Numbered from the stretch's first letter, positions 37,001 through 50,686 are shown. The stretch is 64,000 bases of DNA from Lycocorax pyrrhopterus obiensis (GCA_014706295.1 JACSVZ010000008.1:19757659-19821658); one strand, 5' to 3'. Notes: generated by a model from the letters alone, not told the origin. Made by a program: numbers and translations.

Positions 37001-40000
37001 CTTGTACAAAGCATCATGTAATTCCTAGGAATTTGTTTGGAAGGGGAGACCAGAAGGGAAGATGCCACACCCCGGCTCCATGCTGGCAGGGCTGGAGAGG
37101 AACATGCAGACTAACATGTCCCACAGAACAGCCTCTCTGTGCAGCCCAGTCTAGTGAGGGCTCACCCTCAGCCTCATAAAGAGCTATTCCCAGCCATACA
37201 GTGTTAAAAAGAAATTAGAAATAGTTACATTTTGGAAGAAATTACTTTGACTTTGGTTTACACTGCTAATTACTGTAATTTATAACAAACACTAACTAAG
37301 CCAATAAGACAATTAACTGCTGGTTCCTTTTATGATATTGGTATGCAGTGCTGTTTTGCTCTTGTTTTAATGAATGTGGCAACATAACCCCATGGTGGAT
37401 TCATTTATAAATCAAATCATTTTTGATCAGACAGTAGATTTTAACTCTGCAGTTAGACTGACATCAGTATGGCACATCTGTGATACCTGATCAGCTGTCT
37501 GCCTCCAGCTCCTTCAGAGCAATCAATAAGCCAGAAACGCATGAGAACTGGCAGTGATTAAAAAGGCAGAACAGCTAGAGAATAAGGTTTAATTGCTAGT
37601 GCCTCAGTTGTGCCAGAATAATACTATGTGCACTGACTCATCAGATTCAAATGATTTCTAACTACAGTGCTGTGTTTTGTGAGAACCGAGAGAACGTTTG
37701 ACATGGAGAATAAATGTGAAATTGCTCACAGCACTTAGGTGCTACCCCTGCCCTGCCACAGTGCTTCCATTTGCAGTCTAAGTATGATGGGATAGCAAAT
37801 TTCAGACTGCTGCAGAAAGCCTTTAGGATGGCTGTCTACTACACAATAGTCTGTGATTGTGAAGCCCTCAGCCTGAGGACTCAGGTGTGGTGATTTCGAG
37901 TGATATTGCCAATAAAGTGTTCTGCTGAGTCACCTCCAACCCCTTCACCACTGTCTTTCCTACAGATGAAGTGTAATTACTGCTGACTCACACTAGCACA
38001 TACAGCCTGTGAATTTCAGGTAGGGCAGGAGGTGAGAATAGCTCCACTGCAAGTTTGGGAATCGAGAATATATGACAGGAAAAATTGCAGGAAGCCCAAG
38101 AACAGGGGCAAGCACAATAGCAGAATTATTGTGTCCCCTGGCCAACAAAACTGAAAGCTATCCAAGAGAAATCGTAACTGTTTACTGCATGTTCAGAACA
38201 GAGTTGGAAATTCAGCTGGAAATTGAAAAATAGCTCCTTCTACTTCAGAAGCAGTCCTTGCACCAAGAATATATTTGTTAATTGCGTTTGAAATGTTCAG
38301 GCCTGCAGAAACATGAAACCAGGTGAAATGGTTTAGATCAGCCACACCTCTATCTTCTACTCTACTCCTTGCTATCCAAGTTGATTTGTAGCCCTGGCCT
38401 TGCTGAATGAAGGAGTAGAACGCCTGTGAAAGAAGTGAGGGATAAAAATATATGTATTTCTCAGTTATGTTTCCAAATCAGTGAAATTAGCTGGAGGCTC
38501 TCAGCACTCATCTCCCCATCACTAGTCCATCTGTCAAATGTAGGAGTAAAATAGATGTCTAAGAGGAAGCAGATGCTGGCAGTACAACTATTTCAGCATC
38601 TCCTTAGAGCAGAGGAACATTTCCTCTGGAAGCACTGAGCTGCAACCCAGCCCTCAGCTACTCAGCCTTCCCCTTCTCCCTGTGTCTGGAGCTGACTGGG
38701 CTCTGCTTGGCAGCCGGCGTGGGAAGCGAGGAGCTATGGCAAGCATTAAGGGCCGGATGGTGGAAAATATCCAGGGACTTCCGTCCACGATCTGTCCTTT
38801 TTCACTTTTGTGCTTCTTGCCAGTTTGAGAGGCAGTCACACATATCCCAATTTTATTGAAGGCCAGGGACACTTAATTTGCACCATTATGCAAAGGAAAA
38901 TCCAAACTGTCCAAGAAATCATGTGGGCTCATGGTGTTGAAAAGGAATGCCCTTTGGAGAACAAAAGATGCTTGAACATAAGGATTCAAAGTCACTTCCA
39001 GCAGGACTGGCATGAGCTTAAGAGGAGCTGCCCTACTGACACTTCTCCCTCACCAGTGCAGTCACAAACCCAGAAAATTCATCGTAACATCAGAGGTTAT
39101 TTGTGGGAGGCCAGAGCTTCAACTGGGAAAGAATGCATCCCAAACCACTGTGCAGATTTGTCTCTAGAAAGGTGCACAAATAAACCCTTACATAAATTAC
39201 TTCAGGAGCTGCTTTCTGTTCTCACAAACTTGTGACTCAGAGCAGGAAAGGCAAGAAATTCCTCTGACAAAAATTGAAACCATAGATGAAAAAAACCCAC
39301 CACTGTCCCAAGATTATTTTAAACCTGTGGCAAATAAGCCTCTGGCACCTAAGCCTCAGATTACGTACCTGTGAACGACACAGCTCTATTTACCAAAAGA
39401 ACAGTATAAAAATAAATCTAAAATATTAGGAATTTATTCTGGTTTCTAGTCACGCAAGAGTGGTGTGGTAACCCTGTTGTCTGAGAAAATCCTTCAAAAA
39501 TGTCATGAGACACTTTTTTTGTAAGTATTGCTTTAATAGTTATGCCTTGAGGGTTTAAAAATGCTCAGTAAACAAGACAAATTGGAAAATAGGTAGAAGG
39601 GTGTCTGGAAAATATCTGTAGGCCACTGCAAAAAGCAAGCACTAGAGCTGTTAATCATGTTCCACTAAGAGAGGAAAAAACACTCTTCTTATTCTCTTTA
39701 TTGTTTTAATTAAAGATTTTTAGTTTTGTACATCAGAAACATCCAGTGAAAACCACGGGTTTTTACTCTTTCCTCAAACCACTGCATCGCTAACAACTGC
39801 AGATATCAGTAAAGCTGTGACCCAATCCTTTCCCTGGCCTACAGACAGAACCACTCTTCTCTTGTCTCCTGAAATAACACTTCAACAGGTCTCCATGCCA
39901 GCAATGAGCATTTGACAGGGCTTTTATCCAGAGCTTCCCTCTCCTCCTGCTGCTCCTGTAGCTCCAGAGGGACTTCTGCCTCCACCCCTCTGGGCTGCCC

Positions 40001-43000
40001 TGCAATGGGCTTTCTTCTCCCCACTCTGCTCACACTGCAGCTGTGTCCCTTGGGCCCTTCTGGCTTTATGTGCAGGTCAAGGACTATTTTCTCTATTGCT
40101 AATCTAAAAACAGAAGGTAGCAAATATGCTTTACATTTTTAATTCTGCATGTCAGCAATGCCAGGCATTAAATATCAGAGCTGAGAAGTCTTTGAAAAGG
40201 CTCCCAAGAGGGATAAGCAAACACCAGAGGGGCTAATATAATCTACATAGAAAGGAAGGGGGGGCAATATTTTGCATTTGGAATTCACTCTGCTCTTGCT
40301 GCCCTAACATGATAATGAACTATAAATGTATGTCTCTGCCTAATTATTCCTTGTAAAGGCATTGCAGTATGTTCACCAGTGGCTGAGGAAGGCATTAGTA
40401 CATACATCTGAACCATAGGTCCTAAAGGGTAAGATTTTCCTTCTCTAAGGAGCTTTTAGTCCAGGAAAGGTGACTAATTATATAAAATGACTACACATGA
40501 CTTCTCTTTGTGATTCTGTGATTCAGAATCACCTCTCTTTGATTCTGTGATTCTTCATCACTGCCATGCCGACAGGAAGTAATTCCTTCCCATACTACCA
40601 CAAGAGACAAGAAAGACTACAGGGTGAACAACTTCACAGCCACCATGACCCTGCCCTGGGCATTCTCCTGGAGCTGGCAGGAGTAAGATGGGAGTTCTAA
40701 TAACCAGCTAGCAAGATGCAATCTCAGAAACACTTTTCATCCCTCTTTTTTTCCCTCTTCTGAATAATGACTGAAGCATGAGGGGGAGAAATCCAGCACA
40801 ACCTTCTCTGTCAGTCAGCTGCTTGAGGCTATAACTACATGACACCTTAACTTGCACATGCCCAGAATGTATACTTGCAGCATTTGTACGACATTTTATA
40901 TTTGAGGTAGCGTATTTTTCACTGCGTAAAATAAAATGGAATGTTATTTATGTAACTGGTCTTGAGAATAATAGTACAATAATTAACATTTGCAGTTCAC
41001 TGAAAATAAAAAACACTGTGTTTTTCTAATTACTAGCTAAAATGAGTATCAGAGTTGAGTTCTTTAGTATTCAGCTGGTCACGGATTTTGCAATAGAGGA
41101 GCAGACTCTTTTGATGGAGAGTATTGCCTGATTGCTCTCTTCCAGATAAATAGAGATGCTCTGTACCATAGCTGTTACTCCAGCAGGGTCTGCACTGCAC
41201 TCAGCACAGCCCCAGCTGCTTCTCCACTGGTGCCTTGACTTCATGCTTTCACCATGATCCAACACACAAAGTTGGGCAACTGGTCCCAGTACACCTAGGA
41301 TGCAGAGATAGGGGCCTGTGAAACACCCCTTTTGTTTTTCTTCAGCATGATAAAGGTTTGATTTGGAGGGGAAGGAATGTAATTCTGTTATTTAGCAAAT
41401 AACCACCATGTGTGCCATACAAGCAGCACCTGCTATGCCCATTTTTCTCAGGTGCTGCCAGTGCAGCACTCACCCACCACCCCTAGGATGACATCAGGCT
41501 TGCAGGAGATTTGCTTCAGCAATAACACCTATCACTAAAGCATCATTTCCATCTGCTGCTACAGGAAGCGGCTTTTAGCTCCTGTCCTTTGGAGCTGTGA
41601 CTGATCCTAACTCAACCTATCTCGGTTGCTGGGGTCACCTTTGCACCAGCAGACGGTTCCTTTGTACTGGGACTATATCCTGCCTGGTCTCCTTCCTGAA
41701 CAAAGATGATGACAGACCTCTGAAAGTGATATTGTCTGGAAATTCAGATACCCATGGTCTTTCAGAAGATTATGGCAGGTAAGAAAAGGAGGATTTTACA
41801 GCCTGATAGGAAAAAAAGGAAAAGAAACTCTAGGGCTGGGGAGGGTGGTTTGGAAGTTAACTTTTCCTGACTCGCAATGCAGAGCAAATTAAATGCTTTA
41901 GGTGATGCAGCTGCTGAGGTGATAGTTACAGACACAGAGACCATGGGCTGGTTTGGACTATGGGAGAGTGTGACTCTTCCAAGAAAACAATAAAGCAGAG
42001 CAGAAAATACTAGGAGGTCTTCCATCACTTGCCTTTGCTAGATGGAGAGTTTGAAGGGTATCAATATTTGACCTATGACTGTGTCACCTGAACACAAAAA
42101 TCATCTTTAACACTCTCCATCCAACTTTGCAGTTCCTGTGTGTTTGTGTGCTGTATCAGTGTGTGGCCTGAGTTTCTGATGGGTAGAGGAGGGGTGGCTG
42201 GTAGTGGTTGTGGCTGAACTCTGAGTTTATGGACAGTTCTGTTTTCCTAGGCTCAATAGATTTACTATGGTGCTCAGAGCCAAGTCAAAGATGTCTGTGC
42301 TGTACCATAACATTCTTGACACCTCACCTGATAGACTTGCAGTGTGTAATTAGCTTTAAATTGAGGACAAGAACTGGGAGTTTTGGTTGGTTGGTTTTTT
42401 GCTTTGTTGGTATATTTTGGGTTTGTGTTTAAGGGCTGGTGAGGTCTTTTTTGTATATCTCCATAAATTCTATTCACTTTTGGGCTAAAGTAAGCCAGCT
42501 GCATGCTTTGAGAATTTATCTGTCTCCTGGTTCAATACTGATTTAGCTCCAGGCAAGGAAAACTGGAGGGAGATTGTGAGTGAGAAGGCGGGAGAAAAAG
42601 ACAAAGCTTTGTGAAGAAAAGCACTTAAAAAACCATAGACAAACAAAACCAAAAGAATCCACACAAAAAAACCACCTCACCCTGACCTTCCCCTGATTTC
42701 AGTTAATAATACTTGCTGCATACTCTGAATTCCTCTGTTAAAATGTTGTTTTCTCAAAGAGATATCAATAAGAGACACTTTTTGATAAAAAAGAATTGAG
42801 ATACTTGCTTTTGGTATAACAATTTCACAGATTTGACTTTATGTTTAACTACAGTTGTGTGTGTGATTCAGGGTTGAGAGGACTATTTAGAGCAGGAGTA
42901 TTGCTGTGTGAAGGTTTTTGTTTTGCTTTACCATTTCTGCAAGCGAGGGGAATTGCCCTAACACTCTCACTGCCAGCAAGTCTGTAGCAACAGCCGCTTT

Positions 43001-46000
43001 TATGTTGTTCCTGAAAGTAAGGTTTGAGGTGCTGCAAGTCCAAAAGCATATAAAATATTAGTGAGCTGAAATATGAAGAGATAGCAGAGGTTTTTCCACA
43101 ATAACACCTTTGAGACAAATAAATTTTATTTTATTCTTCCCCATTTATTTTTTTAACAGTACAGTAAACTGTAGACCAATTTCTTTGTCTTGCACCCTTA
43201 CAGTTTCTGCTATGCTATGTTTGATTGCTTGTTCAATGCTCACTCCTTTCCCCTGAATCTGGTTTTTAGCTTATTGTAACCATAATCTTCCTGACAGTCC
43301 CTGCTGTCAGAGAGCCAAGTCTTTAGCTGCTGAGCAGCCTTGTTTTTCCCCTGTGCTCAAAGAACACCGGGACTATAACACAGGTACATGACTGCTGTGT
43401 GCTCAGGCTGCAGTGCCTAAGGGTATCTTGCAGTCACCAGAGACTGAGCAGCCCCACCTGCCGTGTTCAGGCTTTGCCTTACCAGAATTAACCCTGGTAT
43501 TTTCTACCTCACTGTTTGAAAGGTGCACTTACCGAGATCCACACTGGGCCACCTGCAGTGAACACTGCAAAAACAAGTGTCAGTCAGCCTTCTCTGCACC
43601 AGTCCTATCAAGCTCACATGAATTTTGTCACTGGAGCAGAGAATGCTGCACTTCAGGTAGAAGAAATGAAAGCTCACCAACTTAATGACTATTCCAGAAA
43701 AGAAGTAAACAAAAGCTGGAGTGTTAGAAGCAGTTTGCAATATAGGGAGGAGGAACAGGAAAAAGATGAATGTTTTTAATGGAGGAAATGCCATTGTTAG
43801 AATAAATGGTTGGTGAAGTGCATCAGTGATTCGATCTGCCCAGCTGTCATAAGCTTCACAGACAGGCTCTCGAGCACTGAAATGAGCTGTACATTCCCCG
43901 GGCCCTTCTGGATGAGATGGATGAAGTCAGTTGAGCAATAAAAAATGGGTACTGAGCTGTGCTAAGTTTTCACTGGCGACATTGAGGATCACACCATGAG
44001 GCTTTTGCCAGAGCTAGTCAAGAGTGATATTTCTGCATTAAGGAAAACCCAAAGCTCTAACAGGTTCTTTCCAAACAAGGATGAAAAGACAAAATATTCA
44101 TTTTAATGAAATGAAGTGTTACATAGCCTAGAGAAGGGATGTGGGGAGAGGAGAGAAACCCGTTCTTTACTCTCAAGCCATTACAGGCTATGGCAAAAAG
44201 AAAGAAATAGGTGTTTCTTCTTCTGCCTATGCAGAATAAAACAAGAAGCTAAAAGCTTAATTTTAATCAGGCCAAGACCTGAGGAGACTCCTAAAATGAG
44301 GAAAGAATAATTGGAAGCCACCATCACTGAAGAGTTGTAAGAATAGGTTATGTGAATGCCAGCCAGGAAAGGCTGAATTACAGGTGGTTCTTGAAGCAGG
44401 AGCAGAGACCTCTCAAGAGGATTTAGCACATTCTTGCTTTCTTTTATTTTAGCCTCACTGAAATATTTTATTCTTGATTACATTTCATTTTAAATCTCAG
44501 AAGTGGCTGAGAGAGATGGGAGTTGTTGCTTTATGCATATTTAATACCGTGACATCTACCACATTACCATTAATATACCAGATTTACCATATAAATTGTG
44601 GTAATTTGCTTAGTTATATTTAACTACAGAAAAAGACATTCACTAATTGCCCATGAAAATTCTAATTATGTTCTCAGGAAATGTTCAGACACTGATCTTC
44701 CAGGGTGATAGATCTTTGTTAATAAAAAACACCAGCAAATTTTAATTTAATTTTACATTGCAAAATTAGATCTAGCTTCTCAAAAGTGAGCACAGCTATT
44801 AGGAGCCCAACTTGAAACACTCATGTTTGAAGTCTGTAAGTGCTGTGCCACCCATAGGCTGTAACAGAAAGTCAGACACTGCAGAGGTATAGGAGTAAAT
44901 CCAGTTATTCACTGCTGTCACATTAGTGGTGGAATTACAGACCTACAGTGCAGCTGAAAAAGTGACTTCGTAAGAGAATGAGATGATGTCACAGGTTGCA
45001 AGCTTTTTTTCCCAAGGACCACATCTGCTTTATACCTTCAGATTTTGGAACAGATACGTCTGAAAGGGCAGCATCTAAGATGCTAAAACAATTTTCCAAT
45101 GATGATGTTTTTCTCAGCGTTTGATAAAAGATTTGTAAGACTAGTCATTTTCTCAATTAATATACCCTAAGTGTTGCTAATTCCTTTCTCCAGGAGCCTG
45201 TTACCTTTTGGATGGATGTGAACTTTAGCGTTAAACAACATGAGCTGTTTTAAGAGAAAGGATGAAACTGTGTTGCTTTGGTCGGGAGTGGAGAAAGGAG
45301 AAATCCCTTGCCCTTTCAGCTGAGGGAGGGCTTTGAAGCTGCTGAGCGACACTGCAGCACCACATTGACTCTCTGCTGGGCAAGTAGGACCTTGCAAGGC
45401 ATCTATGCAAAGCAGCTGGCTTAAAGCCAAGGCTTGCTCAAAGGAGTCTGTCTTCTGTTATTTTTAAGTGATTTATGTCTCAGTCAAGAGCAGGGCATTT
45501 GGGCTGGCTGGTCACAAGGCCTGGCTGGAGGATAAGAAATGCTGCTTTTCCTCATGCTAGAGGGCTTCTGCTTTACCCAGTAGCCTTACATCTGGTTTGT
45601 TGAAGCCAAATTTCACATTGAGGCAGAGCAGCCTTTAAGCCATTTGAGCTACAAATCTCTCTTTAGTTCACTTTTTTTTTTCCAGAGCAGGGACCTGGTG
45701 GTGCAGTACATAAGAGTTCCTGCCCACTAGGACCCAATGTACTTAGTACTGAGTCTGAGATTGGTAGATGGACTCTGTGTCCAGCCATGTGGAAGCACTA
45801 AATTAATTCCTCAGGTCAGCAACTTGCTGTTAGCTTCGTGTCTTCTGCCTTTTGGGAATTGCTTTTTCACAATTAAAGCTAGATTTCTTGCTGGAAATCC
45901 TTGACTGTGTGTGCAGCAGACTGAATTAAACTGCATCTGGTCAGTAAGTTAATGTACTGAGAAATGCCCCTCTGTGAAGCTCTCCATGGCCATGGAGGAG

Positions 46001-46683
46001 AATCAGGGGTGCTTCCCCGCTCCCCCAGGGACAGAGGGCCCTTGGAAACCACTCCCACCCTTATCTCCCTTCTCAGTGCCTGTGAGGTTGGGGCCATGCT
46101 GCAGCATCAGAGGTGCACGGCTGGCTCAGAGCAGACGCTTTATTTTGCCAGGAGTCCTCTGGTACTGATGGCAGTTCCGTGTATTCCTGGGCACAACCTC
46201 CCACTGCCCTAAACAGCAGCATAGCTGCAGGAGGCAGCACAACCAGCCAAGTTAAGGTGAAACCAAGCCAGAAAACATTTAGAGCTGCTGTCTAGATTCA
46301 CCCATCCAGTCATCACATATGCTTTAGCTCCGCAGGTAAATCTGGCCCTCAGATTAAGACAGACTCCTGCCAGACTTGTCCACAGCACAGGAAGATCCTT
46401 GACAGAATCTGTCAAACCAAAATATTCCAGGTAAATTTAGTGAGATATAGTGTTTTTTAAAATTATACAACTTCCAAGGTGAATAGTTTTGAGGATCTCT
46501 CATTTAGTGAAGAGCTTGGATTTCATCTTCAGGGTAATGCCAGTTTCTGACCCGAGATGCCATACCACAGCCAGCTTTAGCAGATCCCATGGCACAGAAC
46601 AAACTGGTGCTACCTTGTATCACAACTAAGTTTGTTTCACAGAAGTTGAGAAAATAGATAGATTGAGCTGACAGCGAGAACCA
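34036..46683. other. Gene-free intergenic DNA downstream of both genes
   Basis: No gene is recognised. Short T or A runs occur at about 34288–34302 and 35618. An imperfect duplication of a GATTCTGTGATTC motif lies at 40502–40556. AT-rich stretches at about 37200–37380 and 44440–44720 contain many homeobox-type TAAT words and could be conserved non-coding elements, but this cannot be judged from one sequence. Confidence 0.65.
40502..40556. repeat. Imperfect tandem duplication with GATTCTGTGATTC core
   Basis: CTCTTTGTGATTCTGTGATT and CTCTTTGATTCTGTGATTCT occur about 30 bases apart, separated by a short inverted GATTCAGAATC. The core resembles the CR1 octamer tail ATTCTGTG, but no CR1 body adjoins it. 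Confidence 0.6.
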
Positions 46684-48269
46684 GATGTATCAAAATAAAA
46701 TTTATTCTTAAAATGGCTAGTTTACATATAACAGCAAAGGTTACACAAGGAAAAGTGCAATTAGTGGAGGAGGCTTATTTCACCTTAGTATTTAACATCT
46801 CGCTGCACTGCAGGTAGCTTCACACTCAGGCTATTATACTGCTTAGCCGTGAACAAAAATGTGATTTATATTTTGATGTTAACACCATTTCTGTATAGTT
46901 AAAAGGTGTGCCAGCATTCACACCTGCTGAGCATGTACTGGACAATTTCTCACACAAGTCTTGCATGAAACCCAGACAACATTTAGAGTTCAACAGCTCA
47001 GAAAGCTAAATTATAGGCATACAGATACAAAACATACATTAGTTTACTAAAGTCTAAATAAAAATAAACTTAAAAAAATGAGGTAAAATAAACCAGAACA
47101 GTTTTCTGTGTGTAAGCCTATATTCAGTCTAGAAAAAAACTAGTAACCTGCTCTTTTAAAGAAATTAGTTCTCACAAAGTGCAGCTAATTCACTGTCTTC
47201 AATATGAAGGACCTTGCCTATGTTACTTGTGAAAAGTCATGGCTAACATTGCAATTAGGAGCAGGATCCTCAACCATCAGATGCTATAAGATTCGATCAT
47301 GTGATGATTGGAATCACCTAATGCTACTACAGACTAGGAAATTAACAAATTGCTTTGTTTTGTCACCTAACCCTATTTTTGATGTATTAGGGTGGCTTTA
47401 GAATTTTTTTAAAGGCACACTTTTCTTTTAACATTGAAAGGCAACCATCTGCCTGCTAAATAAGTAGGATGGTGAAGTCAAGGTTACAGTTGTTATCAAA
47501 TGCAAGGCTTCACAAAGACAGTAAGGATAGAGATGCCTTCTTAAAGCAGTGGTCACTTCTACTACTCACTTAGCATCATTTTCTTCAGCCTCCTTTTTAT
47601 CCCATAGGTCTTTCTCTGAGATTTAGAAAAACAGCTTTGGAAAGAAGTAATTAGAACATTGCACATCTCCAAGTTACGTAGCACATTCCTCCTCTTCCCC
47701 TTTTCCCACTTTTCCATTATCCTCTCCAAGTTTCTTAACGTGTATTGAAGCCACAAATCTTTGCCATGCATCCCTACCTGCCTTTGCTACAAGCATGTAG
47801 AGGGTCACAGCAAGTCTCCTAACAGCATCTACTGCATTCCTGATAGGTGCAAAATGACTTGTGACATTCTGTTACGATCCCTGTGCGCACACACATACTC
47901 TCACACACAGCTACTACAGCTTGCTGAGATACCATTGCCTTCCATACTACTTTGCAAGTCTCTCTCCTAGTGACCCAGGAGAGCTGACAGCAGGAAGAAA
48001 GCAGCATATATTTGAGATACAGGCAAGCTATTCCTATAGTAGGTGGCATACACATGAGTTACACCTTGGTCTTCTTTCCTTCCAAGGATAAGGTTTGGCT
48101 AAGAACTTCAGGAGCATAATATGGTTTAACAAGTCCCACAGACTAATGAACTTGGATTTGTTCAGACAGCAAACAAAACCTGCCAGGTGGTTTCACCATG
48201 CAGTATGTGAACCCAAAAACTAGCACTGATCTGTTGCTAAAGGGAAGGATGCTTCCTCGGTAGTGTGGA
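46684..48269 (-). other. PPP1R3C: PPP1R3C 3' untranslated region
   Basis: About 1.6 kb lies between the stop and the first strong minus-strand poly(A) signal, AATAAA at 46706–46701 (plus-strand TTTATT). This is close to what I recall for mammalian PPP1R3C (roughly 1.4 kb). The exact cleavage point is estimated. The stretch is AT-rich near its end, with several AATAAA/ATTTA-type words that could affect mRNA stability. Confidence 0.6.
46701..46706 (-). terminator. PPP1R3C: Poly(A) signal of PPP1R3C
   Basis: Minus-strand AATAAA within GAATAAATTTTATTTTG, about 1.56 kb past the PPP1R3C stop. No equally good canonical signal appears closer to the stop on this strand, as far as I could scan. Confidence 0.6.
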
Positions 48270-49214
48270 TCACCAATATGGTGACGAATCTTCAGTCTGA
48301 CCCAAGCTCTGCCACTGGGGAAAGAGGCCACTGGACAGCCTTGGACTGCCTAGCAGATCAGGTTCTCTCTCTGGTGCTCTCCTTGGAGTCTGAAGATCTA
48401 CACAGTCTTCCTTGGCAGATGGTATCTGAACACCATTGGGCTTCCACTCTGCATGTACAATCTTGTAATTCTGGCCCTCGTTATTGTCCCAGAAGGTATG
48501 TTCTCCACTTTGGTAAGAAATGCAAAACTCTATCTTCTCTTCTGAGGGAATGGCAGGAGGAAAAGCAATGGTAAATGAGAAGGTATCATTTTCAAAATCA
48601 CTGTAAACATTGTTCATGTACACACACTCAACATCTTTGTAGGTCTTCCATGTATCGAAAGTAATACGGACCTGAACCTTTTTTTCGAAGCTCACATTTT
48701 TCACTTTCACAGTGCCTGACAGCACCTTCTCTTGCAGGGTGCAGCTCTCCAGGCAAACCAGGTTCTTCTGCAGAAGGTTCCGGAAGTCCAGGTAGTCAGC
48801 TGAGGGCTGAGTGAAACCCAGAATCAAGTTCTTCTCCTCATGCAGTTTTAAGTCGGCTGTTATGTCCTCAATGCCTAAGAGGTCAAACTGCAGATCCCAC
48901 TCAGGGTTCTCCTGGAACTCAGAGAAGGTGTGGATCGCTGTCAGGGACAGCCCCTTGGAGTCTGCAAACACAACACGCTTCTTGGCTCGGGCTGCCGAGT
49001 GGTTCCAGTTGCTCTTCTGAGCTTCAGAGTCATGTTTCACGTGAAGGCACGGCCGGAGAGGTTTGAGTCTGTTCACAAAGTTATTTCTTTGGCAGTCGTC
49101 AAGGGGGCTGAGAAAGCTCTTCAGCGGTGGAGAATGGGCTATGCAAATTCGCACGGCCATATCCGCAGGCATGATGGAGCTGGGTAAGGGTCTCGGGTCC
49201 AAGACCTGTATCAT
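48270..49214 (-). CDS. PPP1R3C: PPP1R3C, protein phosphatase 1 regulatory subunit 3C (PTG)
   Basis: A 314-codon uninterrupted frame. The protein tethers the PP1 catalytic subunit to glycogen and glycogen-metabolising enzymes, promoting dephosphorylation of glycogen synthase and phosphorylase and so glycogen storage. The PP1-docking RVxF motif is RVVF at residues 80–83, within [19 protein letters not shown]. The glycogen-binding CBM21 domain spans about residues 145–253, with [20 protein letters not shown] and the signature [11 protein letters not shown] (242–252). The C-terminal [15 protein letters not shown] (289–303) is also family-like. Length matches the human protein (about 317 residues from memory). 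The chosen Met (MIQVLDPRP) begins one base inside the exon, right after a good acceptor (TTCTTCTCGGTTCAG|A). Human PTG, as I recall it, has five more residues (MSCTR) from exon 1. Here exon 1 offers no in-frame ATG downstream of the TATA-like box, so translation probably starts at this Met. No lesions are seen. Confidence 0.97.
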   Translation of the reverse strand: MIQVLDPRPLPSSIMPADMAVRICIAHSPPLKSFLSPLDDCQRNNFVNRLKPLRPCLHVKHDSEAQKSNWNHSAARAKKRVVFADSKGLSLTAIHTFSEFQENPEWDLQFDLLGIEDITADLKLHEEKNLILGFTQPSADYLDFRNLLQKNLVCLESCTLQEKVLSGTVKVKNVSFEKKVQVRITFDTWKTYKDVECVYMNNVYSDFENDTFSFTIAFPPAIPSEEKIEFCISYQSGEHTFWDNNEGQNYKIVHAEWKPNGVQIPSAKEDCVDLQTPRRAPEREPDLLGSPRLSSGLFPQWQSLGQTEDSSPYW

Positions 49215-49215
49215 T

Positions 49216-50686
49216 CTGAACCGAGAAGAAACACAGGACGTTACCGTTTATTACATCAGATAAGAAGCTTCTCAAGAATGCATATTTGCTTCAACCACTG
49301 TCTTAATTATTCACGGCCTCACCTCTGCACAGCTTTAAACAATGCAGCCTAAATCAAAATTGACAGTTCTACCTAAGGAACCAGGGTGAGACTAGTCAGT
49401 CATTTCTTGCCAATCCTAAACTTCTTCAATTCAAATCTACTCTTCTTTCTTTATCCAAACCTCTGAAAAATAGATTTTAGTGATAGCTAATCGAACATAG
49501 TTTCTTGAAAATACAGAAAAGAACATTCTAGTACTGAGTAAAACAGATCCAGTTAAAGTGGAAGTGCTCATCCACTTGAACTTCCCTCTTTAGAGGCCCT
49601 GAGTCAGGTCTTAAAATTCCAATAAGCTGGATCAGGTGCTTCATGTCTGAGCATAGACAGCACTATATTAAGCAAGTTGCCTACCCCATCAGAGCATCAA
49701 ATGGGATTCTATGTATCTTGATGCAGAACCATCATTCTGTGGCTCTGAACAACCATTAGTTGATCTTTTTAGGGGCTTGTTTGGTTGAATAAAAATACTA
49801 AAGCACCTTTAGAAATCTTTTTTATGAGCTATGAACCCAGGTCTAAGTAATTGGGCTCTTTGCACTGTTAATGTTAACTGCTGAGTGAAGCAGGGGGAAA
49901 AAAGTGGGAGAAGAGAGGGACATACTATCTTTTCACCTCATTAGGCTTCAAGAATTGGCTTTAAAACAACTTTTTATAATCCAAAGACCATGCCTAAAGT
50001 CTACTGCAAGTATTCAATAAGAATGCTACAGCTGTATTTGTGAAGTTACTCATAACCCTCCCTCTCAGATGATGGGTATCACAATTACTATGCAAGGACA
50101 TAGCCCACTCAAGGCCGGATAGCTTGAATATTTTTTAGAAGGGGCTTCAGCTGCAGCACATCCCTGCTGACATGGATGCAGTCCTTGCTAGAAATGCAGA
50201 GTTTTGTCGAGTCACTGAAAGACATTTGCTTTGTCACTTAAATAAATGGCTTTCTGCTTCCCAGAGTTCTCACTGGTATTCCAGAGCCCTGCCAAAACTA
50301 AAGCAGAAGCTGCGCTGGCCTCATCTTCTTGCTTTTTTTTTATCGTGGAGGTATTTACCATAATAAGCAGTAGGAGGAGAGTACCCGAATCAAATTAATC
50401 AACTTTTGCTTTGCTTTATTAGGAAAAGAACTAAGGCTTCAAAAATACTCTCTCTGCAACTTTGGTGACCCGAGCTTTAGCAGTGAAAGGAGGGAAAAAA
50501 AAAAAAAAAAGAAGAAAAAGAAAAAAACTCACCCAACACCGAAATAGCAAAGAACAGCCACACACGCAAACCCCACGCCACAACCGGAGCAGCTGCGGGC
50601 GGGGGGCAGCAGCGGGGGCAGAGCCCGGGCGAGACCGGCGGAGCGCAGCGAGCCGCGGGCGCGCACCGGGGCCGGCCGGCGCTTAC
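49216..50686 (-). other. PPP1R3C: PPP1R3C intron 1
   Basis: A GT–AG intron of 1471 bases. The donor GTAAGC is the complement of 50681–50686 and the acceptor AG is the complement of 49216–49217, preceded by a TTTCTTCTCGGTTC pyrimidine tract. It contains a plus-strand A-rich tract (about 50493–50528). The donor end lies inside the CpG island. Confidence 0.85.
50490..50528. repeat. A-rich low-complexity tract
   Basis: A run of about 16 A is followed by GAAGAAAAAGAAAAAAA on the plus strand. It lies inside PPP1R3C intron 1, just outside the CpG island. Such tracts vary in length and are prone to sequencing error. Confidence 0.9.

Noticed and set aside
41597..41790. Possible exon ending at the donor-like GGCAG|GTAAGAA near 41779
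   Set aside because: No good acceptor or recognisable peptide pairs with it; single donors of this quality are common by chance.
47881..47908. CA-rich stretch as a microsatellite
   Set aside because: Too short and interrupted (ACACACATACTCTCACACAC) to call a real microsatellite array.
48263..49263. Several plus-strand open frames (for example 48811–49020, 48930–49187) across the PPP1R3C exon
   Set aside because: They are antisense shadows of the PPP1R3C frame, with no motif of their own.
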